Positions 56,182 through 64,000 of a stretch of 64,000 nt of DNA are shown here, piece after piece. Location of the stretch: positions 310,001 through 374,000 of the forward strand of contig NZ_JACOGD010000002.1 in the NCBI RefSeq assembly GCF_014284235.1, read 5' to 3'. The notes under the pieces were generated by a model. The model was not told the origin of the DNA and did not search any database. It saw nothing but the letters and a program-made list of their open reading frames with translations. How positions within the stretch are numbered: position 1 is the stretch's first letter; each line of letters begins with the position of its first letter. This stretch comes from Cognatundibacterium curvum (GTDB taxonomy: Bacteria; Pseudomonadota; Gammaproteobacteria; Burkholderiales; Burkholderiaceae_D). Both the position numbers and the translations under genes were made by a program.

Positions 56182-57909
56182 TTATTCGTTGGTGCAGCCG
56201 AGCACTTCTTCGAGGCTGGTCAGACCTTGTTTGACTTTGAGCAGGCCGGATTGGCGCAGATTACGTATGCCCTCGCTTTGTGCCTGCGATTCGATATCCA
56301 AGGCAGATCCGCTGGCCAGAATAATGCGCTCGATGGACTCAGAAATCGGCATCAGCTGATAGATACCAACCCGGCCCTTATAGCCGCTGCCACTGCAGCG
56401 ATCACAGCCGACCGGCTCGTAAGGTTTCCAGCTGCCATCCAGATCTTCTTCTTTAAAGCCAGCCGCCAGCAAGACCTCGTCCAGCACCGTTGCCGGGCGC
56501 TTGCAGGTACACAGGCGTCGGGCCAGACGTTGTGCTGTAATCAGAATGACTGAAGACGCAATATTAAATGGCGCCACGCCCATATTCATCAAACGTGTCA
56601 GGGTCGATGGTGCATCGTTGGTATGCAGTGTGGAAAAGACCATATGGCCGGTTTGCGCTGCCTTGATCGCAATATCTGCCGTCTCCAGGTCACGAATCTC
56701 ACCCACCATGATGACGTCAGGATCCTGACGCAGAAAGGACTTCAGTGCAGCGGCAAAGGTCAGACCCGCCTTGTCATTCACGTTTACCTGATTTACACCG
56801 GGCAAATTGATCTCAGCCGGATCTTCTGCAGTCGAAATATTGATGCCTGGCTTGTTGATCACGTTCAGACAGGTGTAGAGCGAAACGGTCTTACCGGAGC
56901 CTGTTGGCCCGGTCACCAGCACCATGCCATATGGACGCGTAATCGCATTGAGCAGCGTTTCTTTCTGATCCGGATCATAGCCCAGCGCATCAATACCCAT
57001 TTGCGCCTGCGAGCCATCCAGAATACGCATAACGATTTTTTCACCGAACAAGGTCGGCAGGGTACTCACACGGAAATCGATGGATTTATTCGCATTCAAG
57101 TGCAGCTTCATACGGCCATCTTGCGGTACCCGTTTTTCCGAAATATCCAGCTTGGAAATGACTTTGATACGGGACGACAGCTTATCTTTGATCGCCAGTG
57201 GTGGTTGCGCGATCTCACGCAGCTCGCCATCGATACGAAAGCGGATGCGGTAAAACTTTTCAAAAGGTTCAAAATGTAAATCGGATGCGCCCATATTGAT
57301 CGCATCAATCAGCATTTTTTGCAAGAATTTGACGATAGGCGCGTCATCGACTTCATTGGCTTGCGCATCGGCGGCAGCCTGATTCAGATCTTCTTCTTTA
57401 AAATCCAGTTCAAAATCATCACCGGCCAGTTCACTCAGACTTTGCTCTGAGGTTTTGCCAATTTTTTCCAGCAGCTTGCTCAGTGCATCGTGCTGTACGA
57501 TGATGATTTCCAATGCAAGGCTGGTTTGAAACTTTACCTGATCCAGAGCGGAATTATTGGTCGGATCAGCAATGGCAACCGACAGCTTGTTACCCTTTTT
57601 AGCAATAGGAACCAGACGCTGTGACAGCATCAGCTTGAGATCCACCAGTTTTTCCGGGAGCAGCTCTTCGTTAATAGCAGATAAGTCGAGTAAGGGATAG
57701 CCAAAGGTGTCAGAGCAAAAACTGGCGACATCTCGGGCGCTCATAGAGCCACTGGAAATCAATGCATCTATAAATGGCGACTTATCGGCTGCGGCTTTTT
57801 TTAACGCCGTATCCAGCTGCGCGGCATTTAATAAGTTACCTTGCATTAAAGCGCGGGCAAGACCAGGCGTGCTGGCCGCGGGAGCAGAGTTCGGAGGGAC
57901 AGCGGACAT
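56182..57909 (-). CDS. pilB: Type IV pilus extension ATPase PilB
   Basis: Hexameric cytoplasmic ATPase of 575 residues that powers pilus assembly. An N-terminal MshE-type domain (about 15-165) is followed by the secretion ATPase core: Walker A GPTGSGKTVSLY near residue 335, Asp box TAEDPAEINLPG near 362, Walker B DPDVIMVGEIRD near 400 and His box GHMVFSTLHTNDAPSTL near 420. The C-terminal zinc-binding cysteines (CTCKRP and CDRCSGSGYKG) are present. It is the first gene of pilB-pilC-pilD-coaE. Confidence 0.97.
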   Translation of the reverse strand: MSAVPPNSAPAASTPGLARALMQGNLLNAAQLDTALKKAAADKSPFIDALISSGSMSARDVASFCSDTFGYPLLDLSAINEELLPEKLVDLKLMLSQRLVPIAKKGNKLSVAIADPTNNSALDQVKFQTSLALEIIIVQHDALSKLLEKIGKTSEQSLSELAGDDFELDFKEEDLNQAAADAQANEVDDAPIVKFLQKMLIDAINMGASDLHFEPFEKFYRIRFRIDGELREIAQPPLAIKDKLSSRIKVISKLDISEKRVPQDGRMKLHLNANKSIDFRVSTLPTLFGEKIVMRILDGSQAQMGIDALGYDPDQKETLLNAITRPYGMVLVTGPTGSGKTVSLYTCLNVINKPGINISTAEDPAEINLPGVNQVNVNDKAGLTFAAALKSFLRQDPDVIMVGEIRDLETADIAIKAAQTGHMVFSTLHTNDAPSTLTRLMNMGVAPFNIASSVILITAQRLARRLCTCKRPATVLDEVLLAAGFKEEDLDGSWKPYEPVGCDRCSGSGYKGRVGIYQLMPISESIERIILASGSALDIESQAQSEGIRNLRQSGLLKVKQGLTSLEEVLGCTNE

Positions 57910-57988
57910 AGTGACTTATCGGTAAAGTTTGCCAAAACAATCAGTTGCCTAGCGATAATGCAACTGATGCCAGTATTTGTAAAGCGAT

Positions 57989-58105
57989 GCTACTCTTTTT
58001 TACATATGCGGAGAAGCGCACCGCCGCCTGGCGCAACACTCGCCAGGTATCGTGTAAAAAGTAGCTTTTTCAGACAGGGTGAGGCGCGCGCCGGCTGGGA
58101 TAATC
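57989..58105. other. Hairpin-rich intergenic segment between ispB and pilB
   Basis: GCTACTCTTTTTTACA (57989-58004) can pair, with a small bulge, with TGTAAAAAGTAGC (58053-58065); inside this, CCTGGCG and CGCCAGG (58027-58047) form a 7-bp hairpin. A second hairpin, GCGCCGG with CCGGCGC, follows at about 58089-58111. Neither has a T run in the ispB direction. It may be a structured RNA leader of pilB or a terminator-like region. Confidence 0.4.
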
Positions 58106-58137
58106 CGGCGCTGCGTGTTCTTCAGTGGAATTGCTGT

Positions 58138-59118
58138 TCAATGGTTGCGGCTGACCGCAAACTGAGTGAGGGCAAGTAAGGCTGATTTGTAGGCAGATTC
58201 AGGTAAGTCAGTAACGGATTGTTTCGCAACTTCCGCAGCAGCCACTGCTTTATTGCGTGTATATTCAAGCGCGCCGGAGTCGGTGATAGCTCGCAGAATT
58301 GCATTGAATTGTGATTCATCGCCTTGCTCGATGCAAGTTCTGACTAGTTGCCGCTCTGCATCCGAGCCGTTTTTCATCAGATAGATCAGCGGCAGGGTCG
58401 GTTTTCCTTCGCGTAAATCATCGCCGACATTTTTGCCTATATCATCGGCATTGCCGGAATAGTCAAGCACGTCATCTATGAGCTGGAAAGCGGTGCCGAT
58501 GGAACGTCCGTATTCACCGGCAGCACTGATTTGCGCATCATTGGCGCCCGCAATTAAGGCACCAATTTCAGCGGCTGCCTCAAACAACTTGGCCGTTTTG
58601 GAGCGTATCACTTGCAGATAGCGTTCTTCTGACACATCAGGATCATGCATGTTGAGTAATTGCAACACTTCACCCTCAGCGATCACGTTGGTCGCATCGG
58701 CCAGGATCTGCATGACGCGCATGCTTTGGATGGAAACCATCATCTGAAACGCACGCGAGTACAGGAAGTCACCCACCAGTACGGAGGCAGCATTACCGAA
58801 CATCGCATTAGCGGTCTGGCGTCCACGGCGGAGAGAGGATTCATCCACCACGTCATCATGCAGCAAGGTGGCGGTATGGATGAATTCCACGATGGCGGCC
58901 AGATCGAAATGGTGTTTGCCCTGATAGCCGTAGGCATTGGCTATCAGTAGCACCAACACCGGACGAATGCGCTTGCCACCTGCGCTGATAATGTATTCGG
59001 CGATCTGGTTAACCAGTGCAACTTCAGAATACAGCTGCTGACGTATCACTTGATTCACTGCCACCATATCCGTGGCAATCACATCGGTAATCGGGTTGGG
59101 TTGTGCTGTGGCAGACAA
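58138..59118 (-). CDS. ispB: Octaprenyl diphosphate synthase
   Basis: Trans-prenyltransferase of 326 residues that builds the ubiquinone side chain from isopentenyl diphosphate. The first aspartate-rich motif is LLHDDVVDESSLRRGR near residue 84, and the second is LIDDVLDYSG near 211. GGKRIRP near 47 is the substrate loop. It is divergent from rplU, the usual arrangement in proteobacteria. Chain length (C40) is inferred from family resemblance. Confidence 0.95.
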   Translation of the reverse strand: MSATAQPNPITDVIATDMVAVNQVIRQQLYSEVALVNQIAEYIISAGGKRIRPVLVLLIANAYGYQGKHHFDLAAIVEFIHTATLLHDDVVDESSLRRGRQTANAMFGNAASVLVGDFLYSRAFQMMVSIQSMRVMQILADATNVIAEGEVLQLLNMHDPDVSEERYLQVIRSKTAKLFEAAAEIGALIAGANDAQISAAGEYGRSIGTAFQLIDDVLDYSGNADDIGKNVGDDLREGKPTLPLIYLMKNGSDAERQLVRTCIEQGDESQFNAILRAITDSGALEYTRNKAVAAAEVAKQSVTDLPESAYKSALLALTQFAVSRNH

Positions 59119-59308
59119 GGGAAGATCCTGCTAAAGAATTCTAGACGCCGAGATTATACGATGAGGTGACTAAAATTGCTGTTCGCATCATGAGTAAAAT
59201 CAGTAAGCACGCTGTTACAGACCCTGAAACAGCGTTTGATTTGATCTTTAACAAGCGAAAACCCGTTTTCTGCAGAACGGTAGTGCTGAAAAAATATGCA
59301 AATTGTTT

Positions 59309-59337
59309 TTGACGCTACTGCTAAGTCTATGTATAAT
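59309..59337 (+). promoter_or_regulatory. Sigma-70 promoter of rplU-rpmA
   Basis: TTGACG (59309-59314) and TATAAT (59332-59337) are separated by 17 bp, the best promoter match in the window. Transcription should begin near 59344, giving a leader of about 70 nt before rplU. Confidence 0.88.
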
Positions 59338-59347
59338 TTGGGGTTTT

Positions 59348-59372
59348 CCCGAAAACAAACCCTGTTTTTGGG
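59348..59372 (+). promoter_or_regulatory. Leader hairpin of the rplU transcript
   Basis: CCCGAAAACA (59348-59357) pairs with TGTTTTTGGG (59363-59372) over 10 bp with one G-T pair and a 5-base loop. It lies at the very 5' end of the predicted mRNA and might stabilise it or bind ribosomal protein; that role is an inference. Confidence 0.5.
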
Positions 59373-59413
59373 TGAAAAAAGAAATTCCCTATATTTATTT
59401 GATGAGGTTTCCC

Positions 59414-59725
59414 ATGTACGCGGTCATAAAAACCGGCGGTAAACAATATAAAGTTGTTGCCGGTGAAAAACTTAAAGTAGAACAGATACCTGCAGACATT
59501 GGCTCCGAAATCACCATTGATCAAGTGCTCGCATTGGGCGCAGGTGAAACCATTAAATTTGGTGCTCCATTGGTCGCAGGTGCTACGGTGCTGGCTAAGG
59601 TAGTAGATCACGGTCGTCACGACAAAGTACGTATTTTCAAAATGCGTCGTCGTAAGCATTACCAGAAGCGTCAAGGCCATCGCCAAAACTACACTGAATT
59701 GCAAATCGTATCTATCAACGGTTAA
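59414..59725 (+). CDS. rplU: 50S ribosomal protein L21
   Basis: Ribosomal protein of 103 residues. [14 protein letters not shown] at the N-terminus, [23 protein letters not shown] in outline and the C-terminal YTELQIVSI are the family signature. The start at 59414 follows TGATGAGG; the frame stays open upstream to the promoter region but that part is the leader. rpmA follows 51 bp later, as is nearly universal. Confidence 0.99.
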   Translation: MYAVIKTGGKQYKVVAGEKLKVEQIPADIGSEITIDQVLALGAGETIKFGAPLVAGATVLAKVVDHGRHDKVRIFKMRRRKHYQKRQGHRQNYTELQIVSING

Positions 59726-59776
59726 TCTCAGTTTCCACTGAATTACTGTTTATTACCTGTATCAAGGAGCTATTAA

Positions 59777-60034
59777 ATGGCACACAAAAAAGGCGGCGGC
59801 ACCACGCGCAACGGCCGTGACTCAGAGTCAAAACGCTTAGGCGTTAAAGTTTACGGCGGCCAGTCTATCAATGCTGGCGGTATCATCATTCGTCAACGCG
59901 GTACACGTGTTCACGCTGGTGAAAATGTTGGTATGGGCAAAGATCACACTTTGTTCGCTCTGGTTGACGGCAAAGTACAATTCGCGACCAAAGGTGCAAA
60001 CAAGCACCAGTACGCAATTGTTGTTGCAGCTTAA
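59777..60034 (+). CDS. rpmA: 50S ribosomal protein L27
   Basis: Ribosomal protein of 85 residues. The mature-type N-terminus [22 protein letters not shown] has no cleavable extension. It sits near the peptidyl-transferase centre. The ribosome-binding site AAGGAGC precedes it, and a strong terminator follows. Codon use is biased toward highly expressed forms. Confidence 0.99.
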   Translation: MAHKKGGGTTRNGRDSESKRLGVKVYGGQSINAGGIIIRQRGTRVHAGENVGMGKDHTLFALVDGKVQFATKGANKHQYAIVVAA

Positions 60035-60078
60035 GTTTTGAAGTAATTCAAAACCAGGCGCAAGCCAGTACTATAAAT

Positions 60079-60108
60079 AGGCTCTGCCATTGGTAGAGCC
60101 TTTTTTTC
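60079..60108 (+). terminator. Rho-independent terminator after rpmA
   Basis: AGGCTCTGCC and GGTAGAGCCT pair over 10 bp around an ATT loop and are followed by seven T. obgE is therefore at least partly transcribed separately. Confidence 0.93.
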
Positions 60109-60211
60109 TATGGTTTCACAAACTGTCCTATAGTGTGTCAGTGAAACAGAGAGATCCTGTATAAATCGGTTGCACCAATCGGGTGGCAAGGATTTATACA
60201 AGCTTTTTTAG

Positions 60212-61331
<1,120 letters not shown>

Positions 61332-61333
<2 letters not shown>

Positions 61334-61364
61334 AAAAAAGGCCTGAAATGTTCAGGCCTTTTTT
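61332..61364 (+). terminator. Rho-independent terminator after obgE
   Basis: AAGGCCTGAA and TTCAGGCCTT pair over 10 bp around ATG, flanked by A and T runs. It overlaps the obgE stop codon by two bases. Confidence 0.93.
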
Positions 61365-61482
61365 ACGTCTGCCTGCTTAGGTGGGATTAATTGTATTTAA
61401 TGAAATCAATCAGTATTTATACGCAATTTAATCATCCAATTCTAAATAATATTCAGATTTAGTTATATCATTCCACATAAAG

Positions 61483-61488
61483 TATAAT
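61483..61488 (+). promoter_or_regulatory. Possible -10 element of proB
   Basis: A perfect TATAAT lies in an AT-rich stretch 118 bp before the proB start. The -35 region (TTAGTT at 61459-61464) is weak. The 270-bp gap otherwise holds no gene. Confidence 0.4.
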
Positions 61489-61605
61489 TGTGCGCATTCG
61501 GCAATGCTGCCCGGGTGACGTAGCTGTTCGTGCGCGCGCTCCGCCATCATCGCCAGCTCTGCAATCAACGCAGTCAACACATTCTTACTTTGTCGTGGTC
61601 TTACT

Positions 61606-62748
61606 ATGCAATCTGTGATTCAACAAGCAAAACGCCTCATAATTAAAGTCGGTTCTTCGCTGGTAACGAATGATGGGAAGGGGCTGGACAGCGTTGCCAT
61701 TGCCAAATGGGCGACCCAGATCGCTGCGCTGCGTGCGATGGGCAAGCAAGTTATTTTAGTCAGCTCCGGTGCAATTGCTGAGGGACGGCAAAGGCTGGGT
61801 TTTGATAAGCGTCCGACCGGCATACATCAGTTACAGGCTTGTGCTGCTGTGGGGCAGATGGGGCTGGCACAAATTTATGAGAGCAGTTTCCGGGTTCATC
61901 AGCTAGGCACGGCGCAGATTTTGCTGACCCATGCGGATCTGGCTGACCGCGAGCGCTATCTGAACGCAAGGTCAACTTTATTCACGCTGCTGGGCTATGG
62001 CATCGTCCCCATCATTAATGAAAATGATACGGTAGTAACCGATGAAATCAAATTCGGCGATAACGATACCCTGGGCGCGCTGGTCGCAAATCTGACCGAA
62101 GCGGATGCGCTGATTATTCTGACCGATCAAAAGGGTTTGTACACGGCCGATCCACGCAAGCAGCCAGATGCCGAGTTCGTGCATCAGGCACGCGCCGGTG
62201 ATGTCGCGTTGGAGGCGATGGCTGGCGGCGCTGGCAGCAGTCTGGGTAGTGGCGGCATGCTGACCAAAATATTGGCAGCTAAGCGCGCTGCGAGTTCCGG
62301 TGCGCACACTGTGATTGCCTGGGGGCGTGAAGAAAACGTATTGATACGCCTGGCTCAGGGCGAGGCAATTGGTACGCAACTAGTTTCTGAGCGGGCTCCA
62401 CTCGCCGCACGCAAGCAATGGATGGCCGATCATTTGCAAACGGCAGGCCAGTTCGTGCTCGATGCCGGTGCGGTTCAGAAGCTGCTGAAGGAAGGTAAAT
62501 CTTTGCTGCCTATCGGTGTGACTGAGGTCAGTGGTGAATTTGGCCGTGGTGCGGCGGTGACGTGTGTTGATCAACAGGGTAATGCGATAGCGCGTGGCTT
62601 ATCGAATTATGGCAGTGCCGATGCACGTCGTATTCGTCAAAAATCATCGCAGGATATTGCCGGGATACTGGGCTTTGTCGAAGAGCCAGAGCTGATACAC
62701 CGTGATAATCTGGTGCTGTTGACTACATCAGCGCTCAGCGATAGCTAA
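61606..62748 (+). CDS. proB: Glutamate 5-kinase
   Basis: First enzyme of proline synthesis, phosphorylating glutamate; 380 residues. The amino-acid-kinase domain begins [14 protein letters not shown], with [14 protein letters not shown] near 52, [17 protein letters not shown] near 142 and [17 protein letters not shown] near 209. A C-terminal PUA domain (about 275-365) is present, as in the long proteobacterial form. It is normally feedback-inhibited by proline. It follows obgE, as in related genomes. Confidence 0.98.
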   Translation: MQSVIQQAKRLIIKVGSSLVTNDGKGLDSVAIAKWATQIAALRAMGKQVILVSSGAIAEGRQRLGFDKRPTGIHQLQACAAVGQMGLAQIYESSFRVHQLGTAQILLTHADLADRERYLNARSTLFTLLGYGIVPIINENDTVVTDEIKFGDNDTLGALVANLTEADALIILTDQKGLYTADPRKQPDAEFVHQARAGDVALEAMAGGAGSSLGSGGMLTKILAAKRAASSGAHTVIAWGREENVLIRLAQGEAIGTQLVSERAPLAARKQWMADHLQTAGQFVLDAGAVQKLLKEGKSLLPIGVTEVSGEFGRGAAVTCVDQQGNAIARGLSNYGSADARRIRQKSSQDIAGILGFVEEPELIHRDNLVLLTTSALSDS

Positions 62749-62811
62749 GCTTGGCTTAAGCATCAGTGCAGCACAGCTTGCGAATTGCGCCGCAAGCTGT
62801 GGGCTTCAGAA

Positions 62812-63330
62812 TTAGCGGCCGTAAAGGGTGCGCTTGCCACGCAGCCGGTCAAGTATGCTGTTTGCTTTACCCGCGATGGTATTTCCTTCGCAAAAATACT
62901 CTGTGAATAAGTTGTGGTGCTGCTTATTCGCGCCTGTTTGCGAAATCTTATCCCATTCATCACGACGGCTACGCGACCAGGTACCATCGCTGCGCCCAAA
63001 GGCATACAGCTTTTTTTCATAGGTCGCGCAACGTATGCCTTCATAGCTCACGTTGCGCGCGCCTGCGCTGCTGCTGGCGACCAAGGTGTAGCGTATGGTG
63101 CCATCACTGGCGATACTTAAAGACGTCGCATCGATGAAAAACTGCATGCTGCCGGACTGATAAAAAGGCAGCAAATTTTCATTTTTAGGTGCAGCCGGTA
63201 ATTGCGCCTCGACTTCACGCCATTCCTTGTCAGGCTCGTCTTCCGCCGCCAGCGCAGTAGTGCTGTGCAGGCTGCCCGCTAACAGGAGCAGAGCCAGTGA
63301 GGCTGAGGTCATTAGGGATCGTTTGTGCAT
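62812..63330 (-). CDS. CNP1-like family exported protein
   Basis: Uncharacterised periplasmic or envelope protein of 172 residues. I start it at 63330, where MHKRSLMTSASLALLLLAGSLH and an ALA site form a signal peptide; 63357 is an alternative that would overlap rppH. The mature part carries the CNP1-like pattern: EWREVEAQLP, LPFYQSGSMQFFIDA, SYEGIRCATYEKKLYA and WSRSRRDEWDKI. The family name comes from a Neisseria cryptic protein and no function is established. It lies 4 bp after rppH and is conserved next to it in Burkholderiales. Confidence 0.85.
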   Translation of the reverse strand: MHKRSLMTSASLALLLLAGSLHSTTALAAEDEPDKEWREVEAQLPAAPKNENLLPFYQSGSMQFFIDATSLSIASDGTIRYTLVASSSAGARNVSYEGIRCATYEKKLYAFGRSDGTWSRSRRDEWDKISQTGANKQHHNLFTEYFCEGNTIAGKANSILDRLRGKRTLYGR

Positions 63331-63334
63331 GGTT

Positions 63335-63904
63335 TTATTTGGTTTGTTCAGACTCATCGGTCTGCGGGGCCGGGATTTTTGCGGCTGCTTTATGCTGATT
63401 GCGCCGGTTACGTTGCGCTCCGGGGTGGTCCTGTCTGTGGATGAAACGCGATAACTCTTGCAGTGCAAGCTGGTACACGCCGCGTTTAAATTCAATCACC
63501 ACATCCAGCGGCACCCAGTATTCATGCCAGCGCCAGGCATCAAATTCCGGGTGGTTGGATGCGCGCAGGTTGACGTCGCAATCGCGACCCACCATGCGCA
63601 GCAAAAACCAGATTTGCTTTTGCCCGCGATAATGCCCACGGATTTCACGTTTGATGAAGTGATCCGGTACTTCATAGCGTAACCAGTCACGGGTGCGGCC
63701 TATAATTTTGACGTGCTCAGGCAACAATCCTGTTTCTTCTTCCAGCTCACGAAACATAGCTTGTTCAGGAGACTCACCATACTTGATCCCGCCCTGAGGG
63801 AACTGCCAGGAGTGCTCGCGCACACGCTTTCCCCACCAGACTTGATTGTTGGCGTTCAGCAAAATTATGCCTACGTTAGGGCGGAAGCCTTCACGGTCTA
63901 GCAT
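63335..63904 (-). CDS. rppH: RNA pyrophosphohydrolase RppH
   Basis: Nudix hydrolase of 189 residues that removes pyrophosphate from the 5' end of mRNA and so starts RNase E decay. [17 protein letters not shown] is the typical start; the Nudix box [24 protein letters not shown] in outline is at about 36-59; GQKQIWFLL near 95 is conserved. The C-terminal tail (about 155-189) is basic and low in complexity. The start at 63904 follows TTGAGGTTAACT. It is read together with the CNP1-like gene. Confidence 0.95.
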   Translation of the reverse strand: MLDREGFRPNVGIILLNANNQVWWGKRVREHSWQFPQGGIKYGESPEQAMFRELEEETGLLPEHVKIIGRTRDWLRYEVPDHFIKREIRGHYRGQKQIWFLLRMVGRDCDVNLRASNHPEFDAWRWHEYWVPLDVVIEFKRGVYQLALQELSRFIHRQDHPGAQRNRRNQHKAAAKIPAPQTDESEQTK

Positions 63905-64000
63905 AGTTAACCTCAAAACTTTCTGTGGCTAACCGCTCGGTCTTGCAATTTCCTGGTTCTGAAATCGGTGTTTACGTCGAAAAGTGTGCCCATTTTGCTG

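Overview
This window is chromosomal DNA from a betaproteobacterium of the order Burkholderiales, most likely family Oxalobacteraceae and close to Undibacterium or Herminiimonas. The placement is an inference from gene order (rplU-rpmA-obgE-proB-CNP1-rppH, pilB-pilC-pilD-coaE-zapD-yacG, a dciA-like gene beside an M23 peptidase and secA), from trimeric porins of the betaproteobacterial type, and from moderate base composition. Most of the window is ordinary housekeeping content. No prophage, integron, CRISPR array, rRNA, tRNA or recognisable insertion sequence is visible.

Layout. 1-9069: the 5' part of valS, a periplasmic-TPR diguanylate cyclase, then thiamine synthesis (TPP riboswitch, thiC, thiS, three tandem copies of a palindromic repeat, thiG, thiD, thiE), then a periplasmic ClpP-like protein behind a Fur-box-like promoter. 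9.2-18.2 kb: uvrD with a LexA-box-like site, an ion-transporter-type membrane protein, an Aer-like receptor, coq7 and two porins. 18.4-24.3 kb: ruvB-ruvA behind a perfect LexA box, ruvC, a GIY-YIG gene between two REP-like palindromes, purH, fis, dusB. 24.6-37.4 kb: type II NADH dehydrogenase, a phosphatase, dtd, tyrS, an M23 peptidase, anmK, a DsbA-like protein, an aldo/keto reductase, a GGDEF-EAL protein, a LysR regulator and a cobalamin adenosyltransferase. 37.4-47.1 kb: dciA-like gene, M23 peptidase, secA, a small membrane protein, a TonB-dependent receptor, argJ, a DUF815 ATPase and mutT. 47.1-52.3 kb: a D-amino-acid catabolic operon (alr/dadX, dadA, an HTH protein and a TyrR/PhhR-type sigma-54 activator). 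52.3-59.1 kb: yacG, zapD, coaE, pilD, pilC, pilB, ispB. 59.3-63.9 kb: rplU, rpmA, obgE, proB, a CNP1-like protein and rppH.

The most interesting locus is 47.3-52.3 kb. A near-consensus sigma-54 promoter (47538-47553) precedes the alanine racemase gene. About 180-200 bp upstream of its expected start site lie two adjacent TGT-N12-ACA palindromes that match the TyrR-box layout. The operon's last gene encodes a TyrR-family protein that keeps the GAFTGA loop needed to work with sigma-54. Together these parts form a self-contained, probably autoregulated alanine and D-amino-acid utilisation circuit.

A second theme is intergenic repeats. A 158-bp hairpin unit is repeated three times inside the thi operon. 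A 9-bp tandem-repeat family (TCTGCT-type) occurs at two distant loci. Other short tandem repeats of 8, 9 and 14 bp sit at gene ends, and one 9-bp array is in frame at the start of anmK.
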